Source of the DNA: CALKAL01 sp051846895
Lineage (GTDB): Bacteria > Bacillota > Bacilli > Bacillales > Alkalibacillaceae
Assembly (NCBI GenBank): GCA_051846895.1
Contig: JBPYCQ010000013.1
Location: forward strand, 19,376-83,375
Length of the DNA: 64,000 bases
Direction: 5' to 3'
The notes under the pieces were generated by a model. The model was given only the letters and a program-made list of their open reading frames with translations. It was not told the origin of the DNA and did not search any database. How positions within the stretch are numbered: the first letter of the stretch is position 1; each line of letters starts with the position of its first letter. This document shows positions 53,329 to 62,215 of this stretch, piece after piece. The position numbers and the translations under genes are program-made.

Positions 53329-54510
53329 TTATTTCCTTTGTAATAAAATGACCGCCTGAGCTGCTATGCCTTCTTTTCTCCCTGTAAATCCTAGCTTTTC
53401 TGTCGTAGTTGCTTTTATATTAATTAGAGAGACGTCAACTTGCAAAAGATTTGCAATGACTCGTTTCATCTCTTCAATATAAGGTGCCATCTTAGGCGCT
53501 TGGGCTATAATTGTACAATCTAGGTTTCCTAGTACATATCCTTTATCTTTAACCTTTTTCCAAACATCTTGCAGTAATATTTTTGAATCTGCATCTTTAT
53601 ACGCGGGGTCTGTATCAGGAAAATGTTTACCTATATCTCCTTCGCCAATAGCTCCTAATGCTGCATCAGTAATCGTATGTAATAATACATCAGCATCCGA
53701 ATGGCCCGCTAAACCTTTTTCAAAAGGAATTTCTACGCCTCCAATAATACACGGTCTGCCTTCAACTAATTGATGTACATCGAATCCTTGTCCAACTCTA
53801 AACAATGAAAGCTCCTCCTCGTCATCGCCTAACCTATTTATTTGTAGCATATTTTCAGCTTTTTGTATATCTAGAGGTGTTGTCACTTTGAAATTGCGAT
53901 CACTACCTTGAACAACAGCGGGTTCATGACCTATGAGCTCAAGTAGTGACACATCATCAGTTGCTAATATATTCTTTTCTTTAGCAAATTGATGTGCTTT
54001 TTTTAATAAATCATAGGTGAAAGCTTGTGGTGTTTGTGCAGCAAATAATTTATGACGTTCTAATGTTGTTACTTTACCTTGATCAACGTGTTTAATCGTA
54101 TCAGTAACTGGAACAGCTAAAAAGGCTGCGCCATTATTTTTTGTTGCGTCATATAATCTATGTAGTTCATCGATTGAAACGAAAGGTCTAGCTCCATCAT
54201 GAACAAAAGTGACTAATTCTTCCTCTAAAGCTTGAATCCCATTATAAACACTATCTTGTCTTTCTTTTCCACCAAGAACCATTTTTTTAAGCTTCGATAT
54301 TGTCGCCTGATCAACTAATCGTTTCATATATGACTCATCGTCTGGATGAATGACCAAATAGATTTTCTTACACCAGTCATCATTTTCAAAAGTACGTAAC
54401 GTATGTAAAATCATTGGATCTTGTCCTATTTTAATAAATTGTTTGTTCATACCTGCTTGCATACGTTTTCCTTGACCTGCTGCTAAAATGATTGCTTGAT
54501 ATGCTGCCAT
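53329..54510 (-). CDS. ispDF: Bifunctional IspD-IspF fusion (MEP isoprenoid pathway)
   Basis: Residues 1 to about 230 are IspD, MEP cytidylyltransferase: AIILAAGQGKRM nucleotide loop, VHDGARPF, PVTDTIK and AAQTPQAFTYDLL. Residues 236-393 are IspF, MECDP synthase: FRVGQGFDVHQL, AGHSDADVLLHTITDAALGAIGEGDIGKHFPDTD with the zinc ligands, and TTTEKLGFTGRKEG. The two steps are not consecutive (IspE acts between). In Bacillus these are separate adjacent genes. Here the frame is continuous through the linker NRLGDDEEELS. Confidence 0.96.
   Translation of the reverse strand: MAAYQAIILAAGQGKRMQAGMNKQFIKIGQDPMILHTLRTFENDDWCKKIYLVIHPDDESYMKRLVDQATISKLKKMVLGGKERQDSVYNGIQALEEELVTFVHDGARPFVSIDELHRLYDATKNNGAAFLAVPVTDTIKHVDQGKVTTLERHKLFAAQTPQAFTYDLLKKAHQFAKEKNILATDDVSLLELIGHEPAVVQGSDRNFKVTTPLDIQKAENMLQINRLGDDEEELSLFRVGQGFDVHQLVEGRPCIIGGVEIPFEKGLAGHSDADVLLHTITDAALGAIGEGDIGKHFPDTDPAYKDADSKILLQDVWKKVKDKGYVLGNLDCTIIAQAPKMAPYIEEMKRVIANLLQVDVSLINIKATTTEKLGFTGRKEGIAAQAVILLQRK
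53803..53820 (-). promoter_or_regulatory. Internal Shine-Dalgarno and TTG start for a separate IspF
   Basis: Inside the fusion, GAGGAGGAG (53812-53820) lies six bases before TTG (53803-53805). Starting there gives MFRVGQGFDV and a 158-residue IspF, the length of the B. subtilis enzyme. Both the fusion and a free IspF could therefore be made. Confidence 0.65.
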
Positions 54511-54538
54511 ATTCTCTCCTCAATTCATCTATAATAAT

Positions 54539-54592
54539 ATAGGGTTGACACACTATATTTGTATTGTAACAAATCAATAGCGTCAACCCTAT
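54539..54592. repeat. Perfect 11-base inverted repeat between yacL and ispDF
   Basis: ATAGGGTTGAC (54539-54549) and GTCAACCCTAT (54582-54592) are exact complements with 32 bases between, which themselves contain ATTTGT/ACAAAT. No U tract follows on the minus strand. The upstream arm includes TTGACG, which with TACAAA 17 bases on could be a promoter for ispDF-gltX. Confidence 0.75.
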
Positions 54593-54610
54593 TTTACCAA
54601 TATCACTATA

Positions 54611-55696
54611 TTATTGCGCTTTTTCTAATGCTTTTGGTTTAGCAAAAATCATTCGACCTGCCGATGTTTGTAAGACACTCGTCACAATTACCTCAATCGT
54701 TCGACCGATAAAGTTTCGACCGTCTTCAACGACAATCATTGTGCCATCATCCAAATATGCAACACCTTGTTTTTCCTCTTTACCTGCTTTGATTACTTGA
54801 ACTCCCATCTCTTCACCTGGAAGTACGACAGGCTTCACCGCATTGGCTAAATCGTTAATATTTAGCACAGTTACATTCTGGAATTCAGAAACCTTATTTA
54901 AATTGTAATCATTCGTCACTAAAACACCGTTAATTAATTTCGTTAATTTAACTAGTTTACTATCCACTTCTTGGGTATCTTCAAAGTCACCTTCATAAAT
55001 TTGTACATCGACGATCGTTTCTTTTTGTAAACGATTAAGGATGTCTAATCCACGTCTTCCGCGATTACGCTTTAGTACATCCGACGAATCGGCAATATGT
55101 TGGAGCTCCTCAAGAACAAACTGAGGAATAATAATTGTGCCTTCTAAAAATCTTGTGTTACATATATCAGCAATTCGTCCATCGATAATGACACTCGTGT
55201 CTAATATTTTCGGTTTTAATCTTGATAAGTCTTTTTCCTCTTTGGATTTATCTTTTCGGGAGACATTCATTAAGTTAACAAATTCATTACGTCTTTTAAA
55301 CCCGACTTGGAAACCTAAATAAGCTAATATTGCCATAACAAAAATTGGTAAAACCTCTGATACGACCCGAATTTCAATCCCTTGTATATAGATATTAACT
55401 AAATATGCTACGATTAACCCGAGTATTAACCCTAAACTACCAAATAGTAAATCTTGAACAGGTGCTTTAATTAATTTTTCTTCAACAATTCTAATAAAAT
55501 CAACTATATAATCGACTAACCAAAATGTAGAAATAAATAAAATGATTGCGCCTAACACTAATCCCATATAGGGAATTAACCATGCTGGTTCATTAAAGCC
55601 TATGACTTTAGCTAAATCCGTGAAGTACAAGTAGCCAACCATACCACCAGCAACTATTATAAATAATTGGATAATCCTTTTTAGCACATAGTTCAC
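54611..55696 (-). CDS. PIN/TRAM-domain membrane protein YacL
   Basis: The 361-residue protein has four N-terminal transmembrane segments (within residues 8-130), then a PIN nuclease-like domain (KILDTSVIIDGRIADIC with the first Asp, LVTNDYNLNKVSE) and a C-terminal TRAM domain (KEEKQGVAYLDDGTMIVVEDGRNFIG). It is the YacL family, normally next to disA-radA. Its substrate is not known. It has two promoter-like sites upstream. Confidence 0.9.
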   Translation of the reverse strand: MNYVLKRIIQLFIIVAGGMVGYLYFTDLAKVIGFNEPAWLIPYMGLVLGAIILFISTFWLVDYIVDFIRIVEEKLIKAPVQDLLFGSLGLILGLIVAYLVNIYIQGIEIRVVSEVLPIFVMAILAYLGFQVGFKRRNEFVNLMNVSRKDKSKEEKDLSRLKPKILDTSVIIDGRIADICNTRFLEGTIIIPQFVLEELQHIADSSDVLKRNRGRRGLDILNRLQKETIVDVQIYEGDFEDTQEVDSKLVKLTKLINGVLVTNDYNLNKVSEFQNVTVLNINDLANAVKPVVLPGEEMGVQVIKAGKEEKQGVAYLDDGTMIVVEDGRNFIGRTIEVIVTSVLQTSAGRMIFAKPKALEKAQ

Positions 55697-55765
55697 CTCC
55701 TAGTCTTAATCTTTCCCAAATTCATTTATTAAATAACTAAATTTTAACAATAAGTGAATATAAAA

Positions 55766-55794
55766 AGTTTATCATGTATAAAAATATACGTCAA
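55766..55794 (-). promoter_or_regulatory. Second promoter candidate of yacL
   Basis: TTGACG (55789-55794) and TAAACT (55766-55771) are 17 bases apart, closer to yacL than the first candidate. Confidence 0.6.
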
Positions 55795-55808
55795 AAAAAT
55801 AATTCTTT

Positions 55809-55837
55809 AGTCTACCATTTAAAATACTTTATGTCAA
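55809..55837 (-). promoter_or_regulatory. First promoter candidate of yacL
   Basis: A perfect TTGACA (55832-55837) and TAGACT (55809-55814) are 17 bases apart in the radA-yacL gap. Confidence 0.7.
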
Positions 55838-55885
55838 TTATGTTACAATTAATATTATTTATTGTTACAAATTATTAAAAGATTA

Positions 55886-57271
55886 TTAAAAATCCGGCTC
55901 ACTTAAAGCCACTTTTAATGCTTCCTGGACAGAGTCGACACCAATTAATTCAATTCCATTTGGCGCTTTTAATCCATGCAAATTTTTTTGTGGTAATATA
56001 ATTCGTTTAAATCCTAATTTATGTGCTTCGTGTACACGTTGATCAATCCTTGACACTCGACGTACTTCACCTGTTAATCCAACTTCACCGATAATGACGT
56101 CATTTGGATTAGTTGGCTGATCTCTGAAGCTTGAAGCTATACTAATAGCAACAGCTAGATCAATCGCAGGTTCATCTAATTTAACTCCCCCTGCAACCTT
56201 TACATATGCATCTTGGTTTTGTAATAATAGACCTGCCCGTTTTTCTAATACTGCCATTAATAGTGGAACTCGGTTATGATCTAACCCTGTTGCCATCCTT
56301 CTTGAATGACCGAATTGTGTCGGAGAGATTAAAGCTTGTATTTCGACTAGCATTGGACGGGTACCTTCTAAAGAAGCTACAACGGTCGAACCCGCTACAC
56401 CTTGAGACCTTTCCGCTAGAAAAATTTCTGATGGATTATTAACTTCAACTAAGCCTGCTTCTTTCATCTCAAAAATACCCATCTCATGCGTACTACCAAA
56501 ACGGTTTTTAACACTACGCAATATACGAAAAGTATGGTGTCTTTCACCCTCAAAATACAAAACGGCATCAACCATATGTTCTAATAACCGTGGCCCAGCC
56601 AGAGAACCTTCCTTAGTCACATGACCTACAATAAAGATTGGGATACCTTTTGATTTAGCGAGTTTCATTAAAGTTGAGGTACATTCTCTTACTTGAGAAA
56701 CTGATCCAGGAGCCGATGTTACACTTTCATGATAGACAGTTTGAATTGAATCGATAACGACGAACGATGGGTCCATTTCCTCAACAACATCAATAATATA
56801 ATCAAGATTAGTTTCTGAGAGGATAAACAATTGATCGGTAGTTATATTCAGTCGGTTTGCACGTAGTTTCGTCTGTTTCTCTGATTCTTCACCGGAAACA
56901 TATAATACTTTTAAACTTTTTTGTGCTAATTGCTGTGAGACTTGAAGTAATAGAGTCGATTTACCTATGCCTGGGTCACCACCTATTAAGACGAGTGATC
57001 CAGGAACAATTCCCCCACCTAAAACCCGGTTCAGTTCAGACATTTTCGTTGTTAAACGTTCCTCTTCTTCTGAACTAATCGTTTGAATCGAACTTGGCTT
57101 TTTTCTCCTTTTTGCATCGCTACTTCCAAAAGGTTGACGATGGTCTGTATCTTTTCTAATTTTTTCTTCAACTAATGTATTCCACTGGTTACAAGCTGGG
57201 CATTTCCCCATCCACTTCGGAGACTCATAACCACATTCTTGACAGAAAAATGCTACTTTGACCTTTGCCAT
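55886..57271 (-). CDS. radA: DNA repair protein RadA
   Basis: RadA is a RecA-like helicase that helps branch migration in recombination. The 461-residue protein has a four-cysteine zinc finger (Cys10, 13, 24, 27), Walker A GGDPGIGKSTLLLQV, the RadA-specific KNRFGST near residue 250 and a C-terminal Lon-protease-like domain. It lies behind the clpC terminator, so it must have a promoter in the 200-base gap; GTGACA with TGATAT is a weak candidate. disA does not follow it. Confidence 0.97.
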   Translation of the reverse strand: MAKVKVAFFCQECGYESPKWMGKCPACNQWNTLVEEKIRKDTDHRQPFGSSDAKRRKKPSSIQTISSEEEERLTTKMSELNRVLGGGIVPGSLVLIGGDPGIGKSTLLLQVSQQLAQKSLKVLYVSGEESEKQTKLRANRLNITTDQLFILSETNLDYIIDVVEEMDPSFVVIDSIQTVYHESVTSAPGSVSQVRECTSTLMKLAKSKGIPIFIVGHVTKEGSLAGPRLLEHMVDAVLYFEGERHHTFRILRSVKNRFGSTHEMGIFEMKEAGLVEVNNPSEIFLAERSQGVAGSTVVASLEGTRPMLVEIQALISPTQFGHSRRMATGLDHNRVPLLMAVLEKRAGLLLQNQDAYVKVAGGVKLDEPAIDLAVAISIASSFRDQPTNPNDVIIGEVGLTGEVRRVSRIDQRVHEAHKLGFKRIILPQKNLHGLKAPNGIELIGVDSVQEALKVALSEPDF

Positions 57272-57460
57272 ATCGAATTCTTCCTTTCTAATTCCTAACC
57301 TATAATAATGATATCATGTTAGCAAGAGTAATTTGTCACAGCATTTGAAAATATTTTATCATTTATGTAAATTTTTATCTGTTTATTATTTAGCTATGTT
57401 AAAGCTTATAGTTGTAAATTGATGTTATTATCAACACTAAACTATTACTGAACTATTTTT

Positions 57461-57495
57461 AAAAAAAAGCAGTCGGAGGTCGTGCACCCGACTGC
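57461..57495 (-). terminator. Terminator of the ctsR-mcsA-mcsB-clpC operon
   Basis: GCAGTCGG and CCGACTGC arms enclose a short loop, followed by eight U on the minus strand, 12 bases after the clpC stop. Confidence 0.92.
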
Positions 57496-57506
57496 TTAAT
57501 AATTAT

Positions 57507-59954
57507 TTAAACTGTTTCAAGCGCTGTAATATTAGAGATGTAAAATTCTCCATCATCATTAAGGTCGATATTAACTGATTGACCTGTCTTAACGGTTCCT
57601 TTTAACAATTCTTCAGATAAGAAATCTTCAACGTTTTTCTGAATAGAGCGTCTTAAAGGACGTGCACCGTATTCTAGATCCATTCCTTCTTTTGTAATTT
57701 TTTCTAACGCCTTGTCTGTTAGCGTAAATGAAATATCGTTATCTTTAAGTCGCTTTTGCAGCTGTTCAATCATTAACGTAACAATTTCTTTAATATGCTT
57801 TTCTTCTAAAGAGTGGAAGACAATTGTCTCGTCAATTCTGTTTAAAAATTCAGGTCGAAAAGCTTTTTTCAATTCTTCCATAACTTTTGATTTCATATCT
57901 TTATAATCTTGGTTTCCATCATTCATGCTAAAACCGACATATTTTTGTCTACGCAATTCATGTGCTCCAACGTTTGATGTCATAATTAATACTGTATTTC
58001 TGAAGTCAACCGTTCTACCTTTTGAGTCTGTTAAACGTCCATCTTCTAATACTTGAAGTAAAATATTAAATACTTCAGGGTGTGCTTTTTCAATCTCATC
58101 TAAAAGGATTACTGAATATGGTTTGCGGCGAACTTCTTCAGTTAGTTGCCCACCTTCATCAAAACCAACATATCCTGGAGGTGAACCGACTAGTCGTGAT
58201 GTTGAATGTTTTTCCATATACTCTGACATATCAACTCGAATCATCGCATCTTCATCACCAAACATTGATGCAGCAAGTGCTCTAGCTAGTTCAGTTTTCC
58301 CTACACCAGTCGGTCCTAGGAAAATAAATGAACCAATCGGACGTTTGGGATCTTTAAGGCCTGCTCTTGCACGACGAATAGCTCGTGATACTGCTTTTAC
58401 TGCTTCATCTTGACCGATAACTCTTTCGTGTAACTTTTCTTCCAAGTTTAATAATTGTTCGGACTCGTCTTTAGCTAATTTAGATACCGGCACTCCAGTC
58501 CATGTAGATACGATATATGCGATATCATCTATCGTAACTTCAGAGCTTTCTTTACCTTGTTTTTCACGCCACTCTTCTTTCGTTTTTTCAAGCTCATCTT
58601 TTAATTTCTGTTCCTTATCTCTTAAAGATGCAGCTTTTTCAAACTCCTGACTTTGAACAGCAGCATCTTTTTCTTTTTTAATTTCTTCAAGTTTTTGCTC
58701 TAGCTCTTTAAGATTTGGTGGGGCTGTATAACTTCGCAAACGAACACGTGATGCCGCTTCATCAATTAAATCTATAGCCTTATCTGGCAAGAAGCGATCT
58801 GTTATATATCGATCTGATAATTTAACGGCACTATCAATCGCATCGTCTGAGATTGTCACGCGATGATGTGCTTCATAACGGTCACGTAAACCCTGTAAAA
58901 TCTCGATTGATTCTTCTGGAGTAGGTTCATCAACCTGAATTGGTTGGAAACGTCGTTCTAATGCTGCATCTTTCTCTATATATTTTCGATACTCATCAAG
59001 TGTCGTTGCTCCAATACATTGTAATTCGCCACGTGCAAGTGCCGGTTTTAAAATATTTGATGCGTCTATAGCACCTTCTGCACCACCGGCTCCTATAAGT
59101 GTATGCAGCTCATCGATAAATAATATTATATTTCTTGCTTGGCGAATTTCATCCATTACTTTTTTCAAACGGTCTTCAAACTCGCCACGGTATTTTGTCC
59201 CAGCAACGACCGTTCCCATATCTAATGTCATCACTCGTTTATCACGTAGTATTTCAGGAACTTCATTGTTTACAATTTGTTGTGCTAGCCCTTCTGCCAC
59301 AGCTGTTTTACCAACACCAGGTTCACCGATTAACACAGGGTTGTTTTTACGGCGGCGGCTTAGTACTTGAATGACACGCTCAATCTCTTTACTACGACCA
59401 ATAACCGGGTCTATTTCACCTTCTCGGGCAATTTCAGTCAGATCTCTTGCTAATGAATCAAGTGTCGGTGTATGTGCATTTGCTGCCTTTTGTGAACTTC
59501 TTTGATTCGAAGTAGATTCATTACTTCCAAGTAGTTGTAGAACTTGTTGACGTGCTTTATTTAAACTAATTCCTAAATTGCTAAATACCCTTGCTGCGAC
59601 ACCTTCTCCTTCTCTAATTAAGCCAAGTAAAATATGTTCAGTACCAACATATGAATGGCTTAACTTACGTGCTTCGTCCATTGATAATTCAATAACCTTT
59701 TTCACACGTGGTGTGTAATGAGGTGTCTGAGTTTGATTTGTACCAGTACCAATGAGTTGTTCAACTTCTTGTTGAATTTGTTCAGTTGTTATATTTAAGG
59801 CTTCTAGTGCCTTTGCGGCAATGCCTTCTCCTTCTTTAATTAAACCTAATAATATATGTTCAGTTCCGATATTGTTATGTCCTAAACGAATTGCTTCTTC
59901 CTGAGATAAAGCTAATACTTTTTGTGCGCGTTCTGTAAATCTACCAAACATCAT
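57507..59954 (-). CDS. clpC: AAA+ unfoldase ClpC
   Basis: ClpC unfolds proteins for ClpP, with MecA or McsB as adaptors. The 815-residue protein has a duplicated Clp-N domain (residues 1-150), a first AAA module with GEPGVGKTAVAEGL, a UVR-type middle domain (AAVQSQEFEKAASLRDKEQKLKDEL), and a second AAA module with GPTGVGKTELARAL. A tripeptide VGF in YVGFSMND is the ClpP-docking loop. Two adjacent ATGs begin the gene. It is the last gene of the CtsR regulon operon. Confidence 0.98.
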   Translation of the reverse strand: MMFGRFTERAQKVLALSQEEAIRLGHNNIGTEHILLGLIKEGEGIAAKALEALNITTEQIQQEVEQLIGTGTNQTQTPHYTPRVKKVIELSMDEARKLSHSYVGTEHILLGLIREGEGVAARVFSNLGISLNKARQQVLQLLGSNESTSNQRSSQKAANAHTPTLDSLARDLTEIAREGEIDPVIGRSKEIERVIQVLSRRRKNNPVLIGEPGVGKTAVAEGLAQQIVNNEVPEILRDKRVMTLDMGTVVAGTKYRGEFEDRLKKVMDEIRQARNIILFIDELHTLIGAGGAEGAIDASNILKPALARGELQCIGATTLDEYRKYIEKDAALERRFQPIQVDEPTPEESIEILQGLRDRYEAHHRVTISDDAIDSAVKLSDRYITDRFLPDKAIDLIDEAASRVRLRSYTAPPNLKELEQKLEEIKKEKDAAVQSQEFEKAASLRDKEQKLKDELEKTKEEWREKQGKESSEVTIDDIAYIVSTWTGVPVSKLAKDESEQLLNLEEKLHERVIGQDEAVKAVSRAIRRARAGLKDPKRPIGSFIFLGPTGVGKTELARALAASMFGDEDAMIRVDMSEYMEKHSTSRLVGSPPGYVGFDEGGQLTEEVRRKPYSVILLDEIEKAHPEVFNILLQVLEDGRLTDSKGRTVDFRNTVLIMTSNVGAHELRRQKYVGFSMNDGNQDYKDMKSKVMEELKKAFRPEFLNRIDETIVFHSLEEKHIKEIVTLMIEQLQKRLKDNDISFTLTDKALEKITKEGMDLEYGARPLRRSIQKNVEDFLSEELLKGTVKTGQSVNIDLNDDGEFYISNITALETV

Positions 59955-59969
59955 ATTAATGACCTCCCT

Positions 59970-61043
59970 TTAATTATTATTTTCCTCCAATTGTAATCGT
60001 TTCCTTATTAAATCTGCTCTAAAAACATCTCTTTCATTCGGTGTTAATGTCTTTTTAGCATATTGTTGTAAAAATGCTGGCTGTGTTAATACCATTAATT
60101 CATTAAGTATATTTTTAGATACATTTTTAATTAACCCTAAATCTATTCCCAATCTAACGTCAGATAAACATTTTGCGGCTTCTTTTGATTCGATAATTCG
60201 ACTGTTAGCTAATACTCCATAAGAGCGAAATACTCGATCTTCAAGCTGAATACCTGTTTTTTGCATAATCCATTCTCGAGCTTTTCGTTCACTAGTAATG
60301 AGCTGATTTACTACACTTCTTAAATCATCCACTATGTCTTCTTCGGATTTTCCTAATGTAATTTGATTAGATACTTGATAAAGCTGGCCTAATGCTTCAC
60401 TACCTTCGCCGTAAATCCCACGTACAACAAGCCCGAGTTTGTTTATTGCAGGAATTATTTGGCTGATTTGATTAGTCACCGTCAATGCCGGTAAATGCAT
60501 CATGACAGAAGCACGAAGCCCTGTGCCGACATTGGTTGGGCAGCTCGTTAAATAACCTCGATTTTCGTCAAATGCATATTGAATTCTTTCTTCAATCCAA
60601 TCGTCCAATTGTAATGCTGTTTTTAACGCTTCTTTTAATTCAAAACCAGGAAAATAGATTTGGATACGTAAATGATCTTCCTCGTTAATCATAATAGATG
60701 CTTGTTCGTTACTTGATATGAGTACTCCACCAACATCATTATTTTCTGCTAAATTTGGACTAATTAAATGCTTTTCAACTAACACCATTTTTTCAATCGG
60801 CTTTAAGTTTTCCATTTCTAGAAATTCAAAATGTTTAAAATCATTAAAGCTTTGTTTATTAAATTCTTGATTAATATATTGTAGTACACGTGCTAATTCC
60901 TCGTGATTCTCCGCTGTTGGAAAAGGAACTTGTTTTAAGTTTCTAGCAAGACGAATACGACTACTTAGAACGATGTCATTATCTGGCCCTTCACCTTTCA
61001 TCCATGGGCTAATAGCATCATTAACAAAGTGTTCAAAAGACAT
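59970..61043 (-). CDS. mcsB: Protein arginine kinase McsB
   Basis: McsB phosphorylates arginines, marking proteins for ClpCP and inactivating CtsR. The 357-residue protein is related to phosphagen kinases: VLSSRIRLARNLKQVPFP, the catalytic CPTNVGTGLRASVMMHLP, and the C-terminal dimerisation part. Its ATG overlaps the mcsA stop as TAATG. McsA activates it. Confidence 0.97.
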   Translation of the reverse strand: MSFEHFVNDAISPWMKGEGPDNDIVLSSRIRLARNLKQVPFPTAENHEELARVLQYINQEFNKQSFNDFKHFEFLEMENLKPIEKMVLVEKHLISPNLAENNDVGGVLISSNEQASIMINEEDHLRIQIYFPGFELKEALKTALQLDDWIEERIQYAFDENRGYLTSCPTNVGTGLRASVMMHLPALTVTNQISQIIPAINKLGLVVRGIYGEGSEALGQLYQVSNQITLGKSEEDIVDDLRSVVNQLITSERKAREWIMQKTGIQLEDRVFRSYGVLANSRIIESKEAAKCLSDVRLGIDLGLIKNVSKNILNELMVLTQPAFLQQYAKKTLTPNERDVFRADLIRKRLQLEENNN

Positions 61044-61579
61044 TAAACATCACCGCCTTTTTCTTGTTCAATATCTTCGCGAAGTTGTTTTATTTTATCT
61101 CGTACTTGTGCAGCTTCTTCAAATGCCTCTTGTTGTATGAGCTGTTGAAGTTCATCTTTTAACTGTTCTAATTCTCGTTGTTTATGAAGGTTGCCTCCCG
61201 CTCGTTTTGGTATTTTTCCAACATGGAGAACATTTCCACTATGGACCCTTTTTAGTATTGGATCTAAATATGATTCAAACGCCTCATAACAATGACTACA
61301 CCCAAACTTTCCTTTATTTCTAAAGTCTTGATATGTTAACCCACAATGTTCACATTTTAAAGATGAATTAGGTTGAACCGTCTGTTTATGTGATACTGCT
61401 TGATCGAAAGGAAACATACTCGTTAAAAACTGATGTATTGAGAGTCCATTGTTTGTAAAATTCATGTAACCCTCTTGATCAGCACATTGATCACAAAGGT
61501 GAACTTCACTTTTTTGCCCATTAATGACTTGGGTATAATGAACGGTTGCTTCATTTTCTTGACACTTTTGACATCTCAT
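61043..61579 (-). CDS. mcsA: McsB activator McsA
   Basis: McsA activates McsB and senses metal or thiol stress through zinc-binding CXXC motifs. The 178-residue protein has CQKC and CDQC in the N-terminal third, CEHC and CSHC in the middle, and a C-terminal UVR motif (QQEAFEEAAQVRDKIKQL). The ATG after GGGAGGG is chosen over one five codons upstream. Confidence 0.95.
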   Translation of the reverse strand: MRCQKCQENEATVHYTQVINGQKSEVHLCDQCADQEGYMNFTNNGLSIHQFLTSMFPFDQAVSHKQTVQPNSSLKCEHCGLTYQDFRNKGKFGCSHCYEAFESYLDPILKRVHSGNVLHVGKIPKRAGGNLHKQRELEQLKDELQQLIQQEAFEEAAQVRDKIKQLREDIEQEKGGDV

Positions 61580-61594
61580 AAACGACCCTCCCAT

Positions 61595-62059
61595 TTATTC
61601 ATATATTTTAATGGTCATCAACAATTGCTGGAAAATTTTCGCTCGAATCTCATCTCTAATCGGAAGCGGTACAGATAAAATTTCACGATGCATGATTTTA
61701 GACATCAGTCTCGCTTCCCTCTCTGTTACTATATCTTCCTCATATAAGCGCTCAATTAAATCCAGTCCTGCCTGCTGTGTCAAACGATTTTCTGTCAACA
61801 TCAGCATGTCATCGATTAGTTGATGTTTTGATTTTGGTTTGATACGAATGATCCGTATATAACCTCCACCACCACGCTTACTCTCAACGATATACCCTTT
61901 TTCAAATGTAAAACGAGTATTAATCACATAATTAATTTGTGATGGCACACATTCAAAACGATTAGCGATTTCACTTCTCTTTATTTCTATGACTTCGCTA
62001 TTGCTCGATTGTATAATTTTTTTCAAATATGCTTCAATCACATCGGAAATATTCCTCAT
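61595..62059 (-). CDS. ctsR: Transcriptional repressor CtsR
   Basis: CtsR represses clp and related heat-shock genes and falls off DNA when hot. The 154-residue protein has a winged helix-turn-helix (SEIANRFECVPSQINYVINTRF) and the temperature-sensing glycine loop RGGGGYIRI; Arg62, the McsB target in B. subtilis, is present. It controls its own operon through the operator just upstream. Confidence 0.98.
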   Translation of the reverse strand: MRNISDVIEAYLKKIIQSSNSEVIEIKRSEIANRFECVPSQINYVINTRFTFEKGYIVESKRGGGGYIRIIRIKPKSKHQLIDDMLMLTENRLTQQAGLDLIERLYEEDIVTEREARLMSKIMHREILSVPLPIRDEIRAKIFQQLLMTIKIYE

Positions 62060-62096
62060 TTCCCTGCCCCCTATAAAACTTTTCGAACAATAACTT

Positions 62097-62119
62097 TTTG
62101 ACTTTGACTATCTTTGACT
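62097..62119 (-). promoter_or_regulatory. CtsR operator
   Basis: The minus strand carries AGTCAAA-GAT-AGTCAAA, a perfect heptad direct repeat with the 3-base spacer of CtsR boxes, immediately followed by a third GTCAAA. It lies just downstream of the -10, over the expected transcription start. Confidence 0.93.
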
Positions 62120-62127
62120 ATAATTTT

Positions 62128-62155
62128 ATTATACTCTCTTTTTATTATGATGCAA
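62128..62155 (-). promoter_or_regulatory. Sigma-A promoter of the ctsR operon
   Basis: TTGCAT (62150-62155) and a perfect TATAAT (62128-62133) are 16 bases apart. Confidence 0.85.
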
Positions 62156-62173
62156 ATAATAAAACTTCAAACT

Positions 62174-62215
62174 AAAAAATCAAGTTTTTACGCCAAAAAG
62201 CGTAAAAACTTGATT
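62174..62215 (-). terminator. Terminator after the mgtC-family gene
   Basis: Perfect 16-base arms at 62178-62193 and 62200-62215 enclose a 6-base loop and are followed by a U run. The stem overlaps the last codons of the gene and isolates it from the ctsR promoter. Confidence 0.93.
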
